Source: Apoderus coryli
Lineage: Eukaryota; Arthropoda; Insecta; Coleoptera; Attelabidae
Reading direction: 5' to 3'
Assembly: GCA_911728435.2 (NCBI GenBank)
Contig: OU452205.1
Span: 5,028,260 to 5,092,259, forward strand
Length of the DNA: 64,000 nt
The position numbers and the translations under genes were made by a program. The notes beneath the pieces were generated by a model. That model was not told the DNA's origin. It ran no database searches and saw nothing but the letters and a program-made list of their open reading frames with translations. This document shows, piece after piece, positions 46,016-59,700 of the stretch. Within the stretch, counting starts at the first letter, position 1. Each line of letters starts with the position of its first letter.

Positions 46016-47384
46016 TTGTAAGTTGAAAAAAGAGTCACTCTCCACGATTAAACGATACTTTAATAAGGCATCAATACCATAAATTGTTAGTTAGACATGT
46101 TTCGGGATACCTGTTCCCATCATCAGTAACGTAATTATTACACAAGAGAGCTAATTCTTGAGTTAGAATAACATGATGTTTTTAATTTTATATTTAATGC
46201 GTCATTGAAGTCTGAAACCAAAGCGAATATGTAAATCATAAACAAATTTAAAAGGTTAGCTACTTACAATATTTAATGGAAAAATGTTTTTTGGTTTTTT
46301 GTGAGAATTTTTCTGTTACTTTTTTAACGTTTCTTCCACTATTTCTTTTTGTAAATCATAATTAAAATTATAGTTTGTGTTACGTTATTTTTATTAAATA
46401 AACGCAATAAAATGGCTGCTTTCGGAGATTGTTGTTAATAATAACATGGTTGGCGCCACCTATGGTTTCAGTTTCCAACAACAAACATCTTCCACAACTT
46501 ATCCTTCTACAGAGAGCTACTTTTTAATATTTTAAAGAGCATCAAAGGTGTTATACAGTGTTGGTATCTATACAAGTTTCACACAATAGAATGGTATATC
46601 TTTATACAAATTTTTAAAAAGAGGGCGTTGTGTGAGGGAGTATGTATGCTTATTAGTTAGGCAACTCAAATTACTTTTTTCAAAAATATTATGTAGATTA
46701 GGCCTGATTTCAACTTAGAGTTGGTGCAATTATTATTATTTTAATAATGTGGATTCAAGGCGGGGTGAGGAAGGTGAAGGAGTTGAAGAATTTGGTGCAT
46801 GTGAATTCGATTTGGTCGTTGAGACATGTGATATTAGGGTTGTTAACGATGGAGTTTATTTCTAGCATTTCGAGTGTGTTTAAGAGTGGACCTTTATTGC
46901 ACGCATGTAGAAGTTTGAAGTTTTTAGTGGGGTCAAAATTATGGTGCGAGTTATGTACGTGGTTTGCGAAGGATGATGCACTTTCGATAGTCACGTTGTT
47001 ATTAGTAGAGGCCTTCTCAATAATTTTAGTATGTTCTTTAATTCTAGTTTTTATGCTTCTTCCAGATTGTCCTACGTATTTTTGCTGGGCAATTTGGGTT
47101 GCCGCATTCTAAGAGATATACGCCTGATTTTTCGTTTAGTTCGGGTTTTTTTATGGTATTGATGCCTTATTAAAGTATCGTTTAATCGTGGAGAGTGACT
47201 CTTTTTTCAACTTACAAAACTTTTTTTCTTCTAATTTTTGAATAAAAAGAAATTTGAAGCAGAATTTATTCGAAGCATTGTTTCTTGTTTCTATAAGTTT
47301 AGTTGTCTTTGGAAGTTTTCTGTCTAAAACATGTAGGACAATGTTCATTAAATAAATACATTTGTGGGAGGTTTGACTTTGCAT
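46016..47384 (-). pseudogene. Penelope-like element with GIY-YIG endonuclease remnant
   Basis: Minus strand: SGVYLLECGNPNCPAK, then after a frame change near 47040-47055 YVGQSGRSIKTRIKEHTKII (YIG-type motif, Arg and Glu positions of a GIY-YIG nuclease) and FANHVHNSHHNFDPTKNFKL to the end near 46755. This is the C-terminal endonuclease of Penelope-like elements. A ~68-bp inverted repeat flanks the region (46019-46085 and 47151-47216, TTGAAAAAAGAGTCACTCTC...); on the right it overlaps a frame encoding KLEEKKFCKLKKESLSTIKR. The RT domain is absent. A hammerhead lies just downstream at 46090-46130. Confidence 0.8.
46090..46130 (-). ncRNA. Hammerhead ribozyme of the Penelope-like element
   Basis: Minus strand: stem I GTTA (46130-46127) with TAAC (46093-46090). 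Core CTGATGA (46126-46120). Stem II is GGGA/TCCC with a larger loop, then GAAA, palindromic CATG stem III and GTC, cut between 46094 and 46093. Same strand as the GIY-YIG remnant and inside the repeat-flanked element. Confidence 0.78.
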
Positions 47385-47759
47385 GTATTATACCTAACTA
47401 GAATTATTGTTAAAGCATGTCAAAATATTGCGGCGAAATTTTGAGCGCAGCCTTCTTGCGAAACAAAAAGAAAAAAATGTTTCGCATCTCTCTTGGGGAG
47501 TACTTTATATAACCATTGTTCTGCTGTACTGTAATTTTGTTATTGTATAACTTGTTTTATTATTTATTTATAAAAATGTTTCTTGTTTTAACTTGTTTTA
47601 ATGGCTGTTTGAAAAAATAAACTATTATTGACTTTCATTTATATGTGCGAGTGTGACAACTAATCCAAGAAACAATCTGAAATCAAGACTTGTTTAAAAC
47701 CAAAGATCAATTTTGACAGTTTTAGAACTTATAACCGTTTCGAAACAGTAGGTACTGAT

Positions 47760-49548
47760 TTAAACTAGCGAGATTAGACGTGTTCTAAAGAATCAAATTG
47801 CGGAGGCTTACAAGTCATATGTCCGACTGCGTGAAGATAACATAAATACGGATCCTAAAATGTTTTGGTCATATATTAACGCAAACAATCGTGATCTCGG
47901 ATACCTGGTGTAATGAACGATGGCAATCGGACTATTGATGACCCTCAACAAATCGTTGAGGCATTTGCCAGCTATTTTGAGAGCGTTTTTGTCGGATCGG
48001 AGGACAATTGTGCTGCGAGATCTGACTTGGTGGCAAATCGCGACTATCTCTTATATAACATTTCTGAGGAGGAGATTTTTTGGGCTGCCCGAAAATTCAA
48101 AAATAAGTTTACTTCCGGTCCGGATGAAATACCCTCTTTTTTTGTAAAGGATACAATTTTTACTTTGATTTGCAGGACTTGTGTTTTTCCACAGGATTGG
48201 AAGGTTGCGAAGGTGTGTCCGATTTTTAAGAGCGATGACAGGGCTTGTATTTGTAATTATAGACCTTTATCCATATTATCAAATTTCTCAAAGCTGTTTG
48301 AAATGATTTTATATCAGAGGATTTATAGAGTGACTAAGCCTAATTTATCAATAAATCAACACGGTTTTATCGGTGGCAGGTCCACGCTTACTGATGTGTC
48401 TGTGTTTACACAATCTACTTCAGAAACTGTTGATGGAGGAGGGCAGGTCGATGTGATTTACACGGACTTTGCCAAAGCATTTGACAGAATAAATCACGTT
48501 GTTCTGTTGAACAAGCTTACTGTGTTTTGGGCTTGGAGCTGGATCTGTTTCGCTAATCCATTCCTATATTACTAATAGATCCCAATATGTTCTCCATAAT
48601 GGATATAAATCGTCAAGATACCATATGTCATCTGGTGTTCCGCAAGGGTCGAATCTGGGCCCATTATTGTTTTTAATTTTTATAAATGACTTAGCCGGAC
48701 TACTGAATTGTCAGAGAATGCTCTTTGCGGACGATATGAAAATATTTAATTCCGTTAATAATCTTGACGATTGTAATCGTTTGCAGCGTGATATGGATTT
48801 GGTTCAATGCTGGTGTGAAGAAAACAAACTGAACTTGAACTCTTCCAAGTGTAAAGTTATGTCATATACCAGAAAAAAAATCAGCCATTCATTTCGATTA
48901 TACGATTGGTGAGACGATTTTAAATCGTCCTGAGTCCATTAAGGATCTTGGTGTGACCTTTGATAAGCTTCTTTCATTGGATATACATATAAATAACATA
49001 ATTCTGAGTGCATCTAGGTCTTATGGCTACATTGTGAGAAATTCCAGATCTTTTGAGAATATGGATACAATAAAAACCTTATACTATGCATATGTCAGGT
49101 GAAAGCTGGAATACTGCTCTTTAATATGGTTTCCAACTGTTACAATGTTTCTGTTGAGAGAGTTCAGCGTAAGTTCTTAAAATACTTATGTTTCAAAACT
49201 GATGGATCATATCCAGAAAGAGGAATAGTGTATGGCATCTTGTTAACAAGAAGTCAAATACAAAGTTTAGAATTAAGACGAAAAATGCATGCAGTAAAAT
49301 TCCTTTTTAATATATTGCATAGTAAGATTGATTGCGCTGAACTCTTGCAAAAGTTGTATTTTTTGGTACCAAGGCAAAATTCGAGATCTTCTAATTTATT
49401 TTATAACGACCGACCTAGGACCAATTTGTTGATGAAGTCGCCTGTCTACACAATTTGTCGGACATATAACTTTATAAGCGATGAGAGTGATATTTTTTTT
49501 GATCACTTAAGTACTGTTTTGGGTGTTTTGAATGAACATTTAAGTTGA
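47760..49548 (+). pseudogene. Jockey-like LINE, RT domain with frameshifts
   Basis: Plus strand from IDDPQQIVEAFASYFESVFV (47937), through FTSGPDEIPSFFVKD, VFPQDWKVAKVCPIFKS, NYRPLSILSNFSKLFE, DVIYTDFAKAFDRINHVVLL (catalytic Asp, about 48450-48510) and SSGVPQGSNLGPLLFLIFIN (48628) to FADDMKIFNSV (Asp pair, about 48726). The C-terminus continues in other frames to 49548 (ERVQRKFLKYLCFKTDGSYP). At least three lesions (near 48530, 48905, 49100). No endonuclease. It lies between the zinc finger and DPP4 genes. Confidence 0.88.
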
Positions 49549-50797
49549 ATGTATGGTGTTTCTTTCTTTCTGTTTCGGTTTATTTGTATTGTTATCATTA
49601 ATATTAAGTAATTTTGTAAGATTGTTCTGTAAATGGATTTTCTGTTGAGCCAGAACACCGAATCTGTAAATTTAAGCTGGGCACACTCCTGACAGTTCTT
49701 ATACGAACCCGAATAAAGTTCGGATTCCGTTGATTTATTATAAATTTTTTTCATTAATGGATTATTGAGAGTTTTCTTTTAAGAAGTGATCAAAAATAGG
49801 TAGGTATCTGTAAAAATCAGAAGAATATGTTAAAATTATCAGTCTATAAAGTTATGGTAAATTTAATTAAATTGTTTTGTCATTAATCTCGTTTATATAT
49901 TAATTATTAATTAATTTGTGAGTTAACAATTTTTACATACTAGAAAAATCAAAACGTAGGATGCCAAATAAAATTACAAAATATTTGTTTCTATGTCCTA
50001 GATTTTTACTTAGGAAATATCTTACACTATTTCATACAACTAGTCTCACCTTGTAAAAATATATATTGGTCAAGTATCCTTATTGTTATAAATATTTTTG
50101 CTATTACCAACTATAAAAATATTTATTCTAAACAACATTATCTTGAAGTTTTGAGAAATAGCTCATCCTGTGAATTATTCTCAAACGAGTAAAAATTTCA
50201 CCTGATGGATTTTAAAATGCAAATTGCAATAGTGAGGGTGGGATTGAAAAAATATCGAAAATAAGTATTTTATCTTAAAACGTGTTCAAAATGCATGTTT
50301 TGTTTGAGGGTAGGTAATATAGAAATATACATTTTGAGTAATAAATAAATAAATGCCTGACAAGGGAATCATTGGTCATATCGGTAGATTATGTAAGGAA
50401 AATAATAAATAAAACTTCAAGTCTCTGGTGTCCTGGATCATGTTGCACCACTTTGATAGTTGGATTTGCTTGTTTCATTTGATTAATTATTGAGTACACT
50501 GTGTATACATACAAAAATTTACCGAAATATTGTATTTCATAAATGCTTGTATTACTTAGTATTAATAATTTCAGTGATATAAAACCCAATAAATACAATC
50601 CGGCAGAGCTTATACAACATTTTAGATAAGTTGAGATAACTGGGATTTAAGACTTGATGTGACAATACTTAGTTAAGTACAATAAATTTTTCCAGTTTAT
50701 AACATTAGATAGGTAACAATATTCATTTAATATACAATATCGATTTAATTAGTTTTGTCTAAAAGTGCACGATCTTGGATTTTCCCATGTTATAGAA
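49549..50797. promoter_or_regulatory. LINE tail and 5' flank of the DPP4 gene
   Basis: The first ~200 bases include the LINE 3' UTR with a CCGAATAAAGTTCGG hairpin near 49710. The remainder is AT-rich. No clear TATA/initiator pair was found before the DPP4 start codon. Confidence 0.35.
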
Positions 50798-53700
50798 ATG
50801 TTATTCAAAAACTGGGTGAGTTGTGTTTGTTTTGTTAATCTGAATTACAGTTGAAACTTATTTAGGTAGTCAAAAGTGAGTATCTGTGTTTGTTGTTTTA
50901 GCTCGCATGATGTGTTAGTGAAAAGTGTGAAACGTGGGCAAGTTGATGTAGTTTTATTTATTAGTCATAGTCGATGATTGGCTGGGTTTTTGATAGTTTT
51001 ACTTATAGGGGTCATATAAACTATGTGCCTATTTCTTTTTGATAACTATGTAATACATATATCCTACTACTTACTTGTTTAGCTAGTGCGAAACAAGTTT
51101 TGCCTAAATACATTTTGATTTACGAGCCGGGCACATTAATGCGCATAATTTCCATGGGAAAAATCAGCTAATTATTAGTAATTTAAATAAATAATACCTA
51201 CATACGTCTGGACAATAATGGCTTATAGGGCCCAAATGGGGGATACACTCCATCTAGAATCATAAAAAATCCGCAAAGTGTAGACATTAAAAACAATTTT
51301 ACGAGGAGACCTATACCATAGAATAAATAAAGAGAATATGAACTCCCACCACTTTCTATTGTCCTGTGCGGTGCAGGTGGTAGCCATTTTTTAATATACA
51401 CGACAGATCCGTATTTAAGTTTTATTGAAATTACAGGATAGGTAAAGAACAGGGGAGTAATAGAACTATTTTATAATAGAATTACATCTTTATTAATTAT
51501 AAAAACAAACAAATACTTTTATTCCTGTTTCCATATAATCATTTTATTTTTATTTATATTTTTAAAATTTCTATTGATTAATTTTAATGTATAAAATATA
51601 ATTTGGTAACATATTTTTTTGGGAAATTAGAACATGGATGTTCAAAGGTTACACTTTGGTTTAAATTAATAAAATTATTAATAATATTTAACTTAATTAA
51701 ACAATTTTCAAAATTATTTTGAAATATATTTTCTAATTTGGAAATGTATTGTTCAGCTCTAAAGAAACAAAAAGTGTAATTGATTACGGGCAAATATAAA
51801 TTTATTAATTTTAGATAGAGTAAAATAAAATTGTTCTAATTTATACAATAGGTCTACCGATTTTCAATTCCTTAAGTATAATTGAGAATGTATTATATTT
51901 TACCTGTTTATGGCCTTCAGAAAAACAACGCAAGCACACATGTTGGGAATTTCCTACAAAACATGCTAAAATCACCCCCAATTAATGGGCAATAAAACCT
52001 GAGATGAGAATTTACTACCTGCTAATATCTATAATAGTTAAAATATGTAATTCAAATTTAATAACTACTGTCAGAATTTAATAGAATTTTTGCACTCATC
52101 TAGTAAGATTTTTAAGCTCTCTTTTTAGAATGCTTAATATGTATTGGACTTTTATGGGCAAATAGACTGAACGAAGTTATAAAAGATAAGGGCCACTGTG
52201 CTGCGAAATTAAGCGAAGTTATTAAATTTGTGTGATTTTTTTTAGCAAGTAAGCTCAATCTTTTAAACAGTTTGTTTAGAAACATTTGTTTTTCAAAATA
52301 ACAATTGGTAATTTGATTCAATGTACCTATGTGATATTATTTGATTCTAATTTTATACGCATCTAATTCAAATACTACATATCTTACCTTTTACTATATC
52401 CATCGGGAAACTAAAGAATGATAAATTGCAGTTATAATATTTATTCCTGCAATTCTTCGCAGCACAAATCATTCCGCCTCTGCTTTTTTGCATTTCAAAA
52501 TAAACAATATCACTCTCAAAAGTTTAGAAAACAAAAACACACAATACACAGTGCCGTAGTATTCTGTGTGTTATATAGTTATAACACACAGAATACTACG
52601 GCACTGGAAAACAAATCACTTGAAATGGCAAAGCACAAGTAAAATATCCCGACGACAATGAGTGTATAAGAAAACATGGCGAGCAAGATCACATTCTCTG
52701 TTTATTTATTCTATGCCTATACAGACACAAAGGCGGATCATTTTCAAAGCTTAAGAAGGTCTATATCCCTTATAGTTGTTTAGCAAATTAATGCTGTCGC
52801 ATGGATATGAGTTCATATTTAATTGTTTTCCAGAGTGTGTGTTAGAAAATATGTCATCGTCTGATAATGAATGTATTTTGCTTTTGACTACAGCATTTGT
52901 AGCATATAATAAAAAAGAAGAAACGTAAATTTTGCATACATCCTTTATTAACCGAAAAAAAAAACAGATTTGTTAATATTTCTGTAAATCAGTACATAAT
53001 AAGGTACTGGTTCCTCATAAACGAGCGACCCTTGAGAGATCCTGTTCATAAATTATTTTATATAATTTGTAGGCGTGATTGCCGTGAGGAGGTCCCTAGC
53101 AATCTATCAACTTAATATTATTTATTTTTGTGTTTGTATATTTAGGTATTTTTATCTCCAATGAAAAAATCCGCCCTGAAATAAATAAGTATGTCATGAT
53201 ATAAAATTTTCATCACATTTTTATTGCATTGTGGACACATACCTTAAGATTCAAGTATGATTGCATTATAGTGAATAATAAATTAATTTTAATTTTTTTT
53301 AATGACATCTTTTAGTGTTTAGTTTTCATACTGGGTACAATTCTTAGTTTATGTAAAGCGAGAGAAATATCGAGAGATAACAGTCTCAGGGATGTAGAAA
53401 CCAAGGAACCATTTGAATTAGATGAATTCTTCAATGGAACATTTTCGACGTCAGGATGGAATGGGACATGGTTGAGCGGTGAGTTAATCCTTCAACTGGT
53501 ACTTATATGCAATGAAATCGTATGAATCTGATTCCACTCTTTTGCTATACCGACTTGTATTTTGTCTTACTCGGAACTTACTTATCTGTCACATTTGGAA
53601 ACTGATTGGAATTTAAAAGTTGGCACACGTATCATGGTGACATGCAGGAGTTTTAATTGTCAAAACGGGAGCTAAAATATAAAAACAAAGACCTACTATA

Positions 53701-56700
53701 ATCAAAATAGTAATAAAATCATTGACCAAATTAAACTGGACTAAAATTATTTTAAAAAATGAATGATAATATTAGAAAGTTGAATTTTTGTATGGATAAC
53801 TATCTAGTTTATTCCGATTAATAGATGACAAAGCAACTATAATATTATATAGATTTTTTCGGGAGTAGTATCAAAACACTCCTTATAGTATAAAATCATA
53901 CTTTTCGTTCAATGTTTTACTGAAACTTTATCAAAAATATTTTAGATTCCACATTTACGTTCAGAAGTAGATCTGGTGATATTTTAAAATATAATATAAC
54001 AACACAATCGTCAGAGGAATTTTTGAACTCTACTGTTTTGGTAAGCTCTTGTATATTATTTTAAATTAGTTAATGAATATTGTTAAAAAATTTAGATATA
54101 GACAGTTACGAAGAGTTTTAAATAGGTAAACTGCTCAACAAAAAAATCGGTAAAACACTATATTTTGTCTATATTGATGATCTCTTTCATAGAAGAAGCA
54201 ACAAATAAAGTCTCGTAATTTTGCATTGGAATCAGTGTTCCCAACACTTGAGACCGAAAATATCCCTGAATGGGCATCAAATTACACCACTTTACACACA
54301 ACATTGTTGCCAATAGCTAATTAAAAAGATTCATGGAAAAGGCTAAAAATAACTAAAAAAAAAAACGCCGAAATTGTGGCTGTTTGGTTTTGCATTTTGC
54401 CTCTATAGTATAATAGCCAGTAGCAGGTAGCAGGTAGGAAGCAATACTAAAGAGTGGTCACAGGACTGGCGGTCATGTCATGTCATATCCCAAAAAAAAA
54501 AAGAGTAAAAAACAATTTGACAATTGAAATCACTATGTTTTTAACATAGTCGGCCAAATTTACCAATAAATTATCCCAAATAATTTGTTGTTAGAAAATT
54601 ACACACAGTGGCCTCAAAATATCCCAAAACGGTGTAATTACACCCGAATTGAGAACACTGATTGGAATATACATCGTGATTTATCAGGATTTGTAAAATT
54701 ACCAAAAGCTGTGTTGTGTAACATATTGACAAATATTTTTTGTGGCTACGACCAATCTCCCTTTTTATACTTATATGAACGTAATCTTGTGGACAATACC
54801 TCAATGTCATCAATATAATTGAAAACATTACCTCGCCATAGGAATTAAAGTATGTTTACTGCCATTATTTTTCCGTTATGCCGACGATACACAACTAGTG
54901 TTTATCTTTGACTATGATCTGACAAACGCAAACCTAAATAATGATCCAAATGAACAATTCCGTAATCGATCAAATGCCAGTGCTTAGACCGTGTCGTCTT
55001 AAACTTGTCTTTTTGTCTAAAAAGTGTCTTTGTAATGACAAGATCTTGTTCTGCGCATTTGGTTAGCAGCAATAGACCGTTGGAGTTACAATTTCCTACT
55101 CCTTCTTTGCCGATGGTATTAGGACAGAGAGCAGAGTCTCGACCAACTCGAACGTTGACGTCTCCTCGCAGGATGATCTTGTTGGAGTCAGGAATGTTGG
55201 TCAGCACTCTTACAAGCTGTGAGTAGAATTCCTCTTTTAATTCCTCGTCGCGGTGCGTACGCATTTATATTTGGGGCTGGTCAATCCCGGCTGAGTTTGA
55301 GCAGAAGGGTCATCATCCTCTCATTTATGCCAGATATCTAGTTCATCCAAATATCGAATTAGGTCGTTTTTAATGGCAAATCCGTCACCATCGATACGGG
55401 GTTGATTGTCGTTTTTTCCTTTCCAAAATAAAGTGTAGATACTACACAATGAACCTGGCTTCACTTAATGCAGCAATGTTAATGCTGAATCGTTTAAGTT
55501 CACGTCTATAATTGCCGTACGTCATTCTGGTTTCTTACATGAGTGTGTAGACGTTCCATGTCGCGAAGTTGCAATCCTGCTATCGTCATGACTGTCCGAT
55601 GGCGCAGAGCTTTTGATGGTGACGTTTGGACTTCTTCTTCGTTGGAATACGCCTGTGCGTGAAATTTTTTGACGTGATAATGTTGCTGCACATCAGCAAT
55701 CACACGACCCCTGACAGAAACTGAAGTCCTACTCAATGGCATAGTGTCTACGAAGATTGGAGACTCCATTGCAGTACAGCTGCAATCTGTTGCTGGTGTC
55801 TCAATAGTTCCATGAGTAAGATAGGCGTCGCTCAAGGGCATGGGATGGACGTCCTCTGTTGCGACGTATAACGAGATCAAAGTCGTCAACTTAGTTGTCG
55901 CACTGTTGCAGCTACAGGCAGCACGGCTCGTCAAGATTGCCGTAGCAGAGAAGTCATTCTCTGGCCTGACTCTGATGTGCGAATAAACGTGAATGCGTCT
56001 AAGGAAAAAGTATTGTGAATAAATCAAGTCTACTCCACAAAATTTAGTTCTATCATCATAATTAGTGGGGAGATTTGTACAAATGTTTCTAATATTTCCC
56101 GTAGTTTTTCCAGAAGTGTTGATTTTATAGTAAAATTTGTTTTCACTTCTTAATCTGCTATACAATTCCTAATGGATTTTGAAAACAACAACAAAAAAAT
56201 ATGTTCTGATTATTTTTAAATTTCTAATAAAAATTACTCCTACCGGTTTGTTTCTTGAGCAGTTGATGTCTATTTGTAATATTTACGAACATAATAAATT
56301 CATCATTATCAATTAATCTCTTAGGCAGGTTTTGTCAGTCCATCATTCACCTTATCGGCAGACCAAGCTTTCGTATTAATACGTTATAACGTTTCATCAG
56401 TAAGTATATTTTTGGAATAATTTATTTAATATTTAAAAAAATATATATTACTCATGCTTTTTTATTATTTAGGTATTTCGACATTCAACTACAGCTATTT
56501 ATTCAATATACGATATTGAAACTGGGTAAGAAGAAAATACAAATAACCTTTGAATAACCTATACAGGAAAATACTCGCTCTATTTCAAACGCTCCGACTG
56601 CGCCATCGAAAATCGCGTAGTTTTTATATCCACTTATACTTTAAAATTCTATTAAATCAATTAAAATAAATTAAATTAAACGAATGCCACTTTTATCGTG

Positions 56701-59700
56701 ACCTATTCGAACACTATCTGCAAAAGGTATGTTTTCATAGTGAACTGGTGTCTTAAAATATTTTTTAGTGCTTATTATCACATTAACAACCAAACAGAAG
56801 TACAATTGGCAAATTTTGCACCTTCTGGTCATGGGATTGTCTACGTATATGAGAACAATATTTACTATTTATCCAATTTCGCCGAGTCTGATAACAGCAT
56901 CCAAGTCACAACAGAAGGAGAAACTGGGGTGATCTATTGTGGAGTACCTGATTGGGTGTACGAAGGTAAGATGTTTCTTCTTTCAATCAGTTACTGTTCT
57001 GCTCTGTAGGTGTCCTATGCCAGGAGTTCCCAAACTTTTTCAGTTGATGGCGCCCTTCCAGGTTTAGTATTTATGATATTGGAAAAGGAATGAGAATCCC
57101 TCAAACTTTTGAACTTTATTCCAAATTCCAACAAATCGGAACACGCAAATTTTGCTTTAAGGCTGTTTAATGAGACTCTCTTCTTTTTACGTGTGAATTC
57201 TCCTGGAGCGTGAGAATGGAATAGATTTTGTATCCACGAATATCTCTCGATATTTTCTTCGGCAGTATTTTCAAAACCATGCAGGGACCTTCGAAAGGTG
57301 TTTTGTGTAAAGAGACAGACAGCAATTCTCAAGAGAGAACGAGCTCATTAGAGTGGCGTTTTTATGCAGTTCGGGGAAATAATCTTGACCGCCATCCTTA
57401 TTAACTTTTCCTATCCACAACTGCAATTTTCTCCAATAGTTTCAAGATTATGCATTTTAAGCCTGGCAGATACAGATTCAAGGCTAAGATTACCAAATAT
57501 ATCAAATAAGAAAAAGTCTAGTTCGACAAAGTATCTAGAGCTTGCATGACCTTTCTTATGCAGAAAAGTGTGAATTTCTTGATGTAGAGCAAATGCCCGA
57601 CGGGATAAGACATTTCCATGTAAAAGCTAAACGTCAAGGTGAACTGCATTAACATAGCAGGGCTCTGGCATGCCTATCCAAAGTTTTTTTAATAGTCTGC
57701 GGCTTACTACGTCTATGATACATTCCAATACCAAATTCAATTCACAGCTCATCGGCTTCGATTAGGTACTGGATGAACTCCAAATACGGAGTATTGTTTA
57801 GCACTTGGTTGATCAAAAATCAATCAGGAAAACAATGTTTTGCGCAATTACGTGAAAATTTGTTGTGGAATTTTCAATTAAATTTCCAAGTCAAGCCCTA
57901 TCTTTTTATTGCAACGTTATACTTTTTTCCCAGAAATGAAAATAGTGGAAAATTCTATATCCAGATATGATTGAAATTGAAATTCTTGCACGCGGATAGT
58001 TATCTGGGATTAAATTATACCTTACCAATAATAACCAACAATTATAAACTTCTCACTAATGACCATCACCAACGAAAGCGAAGGAGTTGGGAAGAGACGA
58101 GTGCTAATGCAAATGACGGAGTTGCCCAATTATTTGTTAAAATACTTAGATTGTCGATTAGGATGGCGTCAGAACTGCTTGAAATGGATAATCTTACAGT
58201 CATGAGAAAATTAAAACTTTTAAAATTGTACTCCTACAAAATGCATCTCCAATAGTGAGTGAGGATGATTTCGTCTGCCGTATGGCTGCGTATATGCTCG
58301 AACACCTACAGAAAAGATAATACATGCAAGCGATAATATTTATATTCGATTAACACATTGCCAAAGTGGCAATGGGTGGACATTCTGAACAGTTTTTCAA
58401 ATTCCATTGGCTGCGACTTATCCAACTCGCAATCAATCCAGCTTGCGATGGTTTGTTGGAATGTTTTCTGCTCGTTTTTCCGCTTCCCAGTAGTTTGACC
58501 TTGTATGGGACTCCCAAGCTTAAGGGGAACGTTTTTTTCCCGTAAGGGTCCGTTCGACATAAGTCCCCGGTTTCAATGCAGCCTAATGGGCTTATTGTGA
58601 AAAGTCCCCGTATTTTACGCCACCCAATCCAACAACCCTGTACCCTCCACTGGTTGTCAATGTCTGCTGGCGCAATCAGCGCATGCTTAACAATAGCGTA
58701 TCGCCTTCGTTGTAATGCTCCACACTCACATATCACATGGTAAGCTGCTTCAACTGCCCCATTACACAATCTACATTGCAGGTCCCCGTTATACATCTTC
58801 TTTAGATAGCTTCTCAGGAGGGCGCAATAACCAGTGAGGAGTTTTCCAGTACGTGTTGTTGCTGCACCAGGTATGAACTTCTTACCATGTTCCTGCTTGG
58901 GAATATGTTCCCAATATCTCTGGTGCTCGCTTTTGGCCCAGTACTTCAGGAGTTGTCGCGCCGTTCTTTTAGACAAGCCCAGCGCAGGTTCCGTGCCAGT
59001 TTCAGAGGCTTGTATAACCAGCCAGTCCGCTCTCTCGTTGCTTTCGATTCCCGAATGCCCCGGGACCCGCAATAGATTAACCCTATTGAGGTCCGCCAAG
59101 GTCCTAAGTTTAGTTGTAACCTTAGGTCTTTTCGGCGCCCTTAAGATCGCCTGGCTATCTGAACATAGATTGCTTCGCTTGTGCGTGTGTGTGCCCTCAA
59201 TCTGTTTAGTTTTGCACACTGTTAAGAGGCACCTTACTCTTACTCTTCGCTGGATGTAAATCTTTTCGCTATTTTCATTTCTGAAGTCAAAAATATAAAG
59301 TTTCATTTAAAAAACTTGACCTTCATATGGCACTGAACGCCAAGGGTCAAATTCAAGATTGGTACCTAATAGTTCAAGTAAACTCGCAGAACTTCGTATA
59401 ATCAGTTCAACATTTAAAATTCCCATGGTAATAATTGTAAGTTTTCAGTTTCATAAAACAAGAGTATTAGTATTGATTGTAAGATTAGTAAGTTTTATCA
59501 GTGAATTTATGATTTTATTTTTTATTTTATTTATTACAGGGTAATTGAGCGAAAGTCAGAAAAATAATCAATTTATGATCTTTCTCATTTGTACTAGTTT
59601 GCTATATGTATACAGAGTGTTTTATTATACATATGCCAAAAATTCAAAGGGTTAATTCCAGGTCTCTTCTAAAGGATACCTACTTAACAAAATAAAAATA

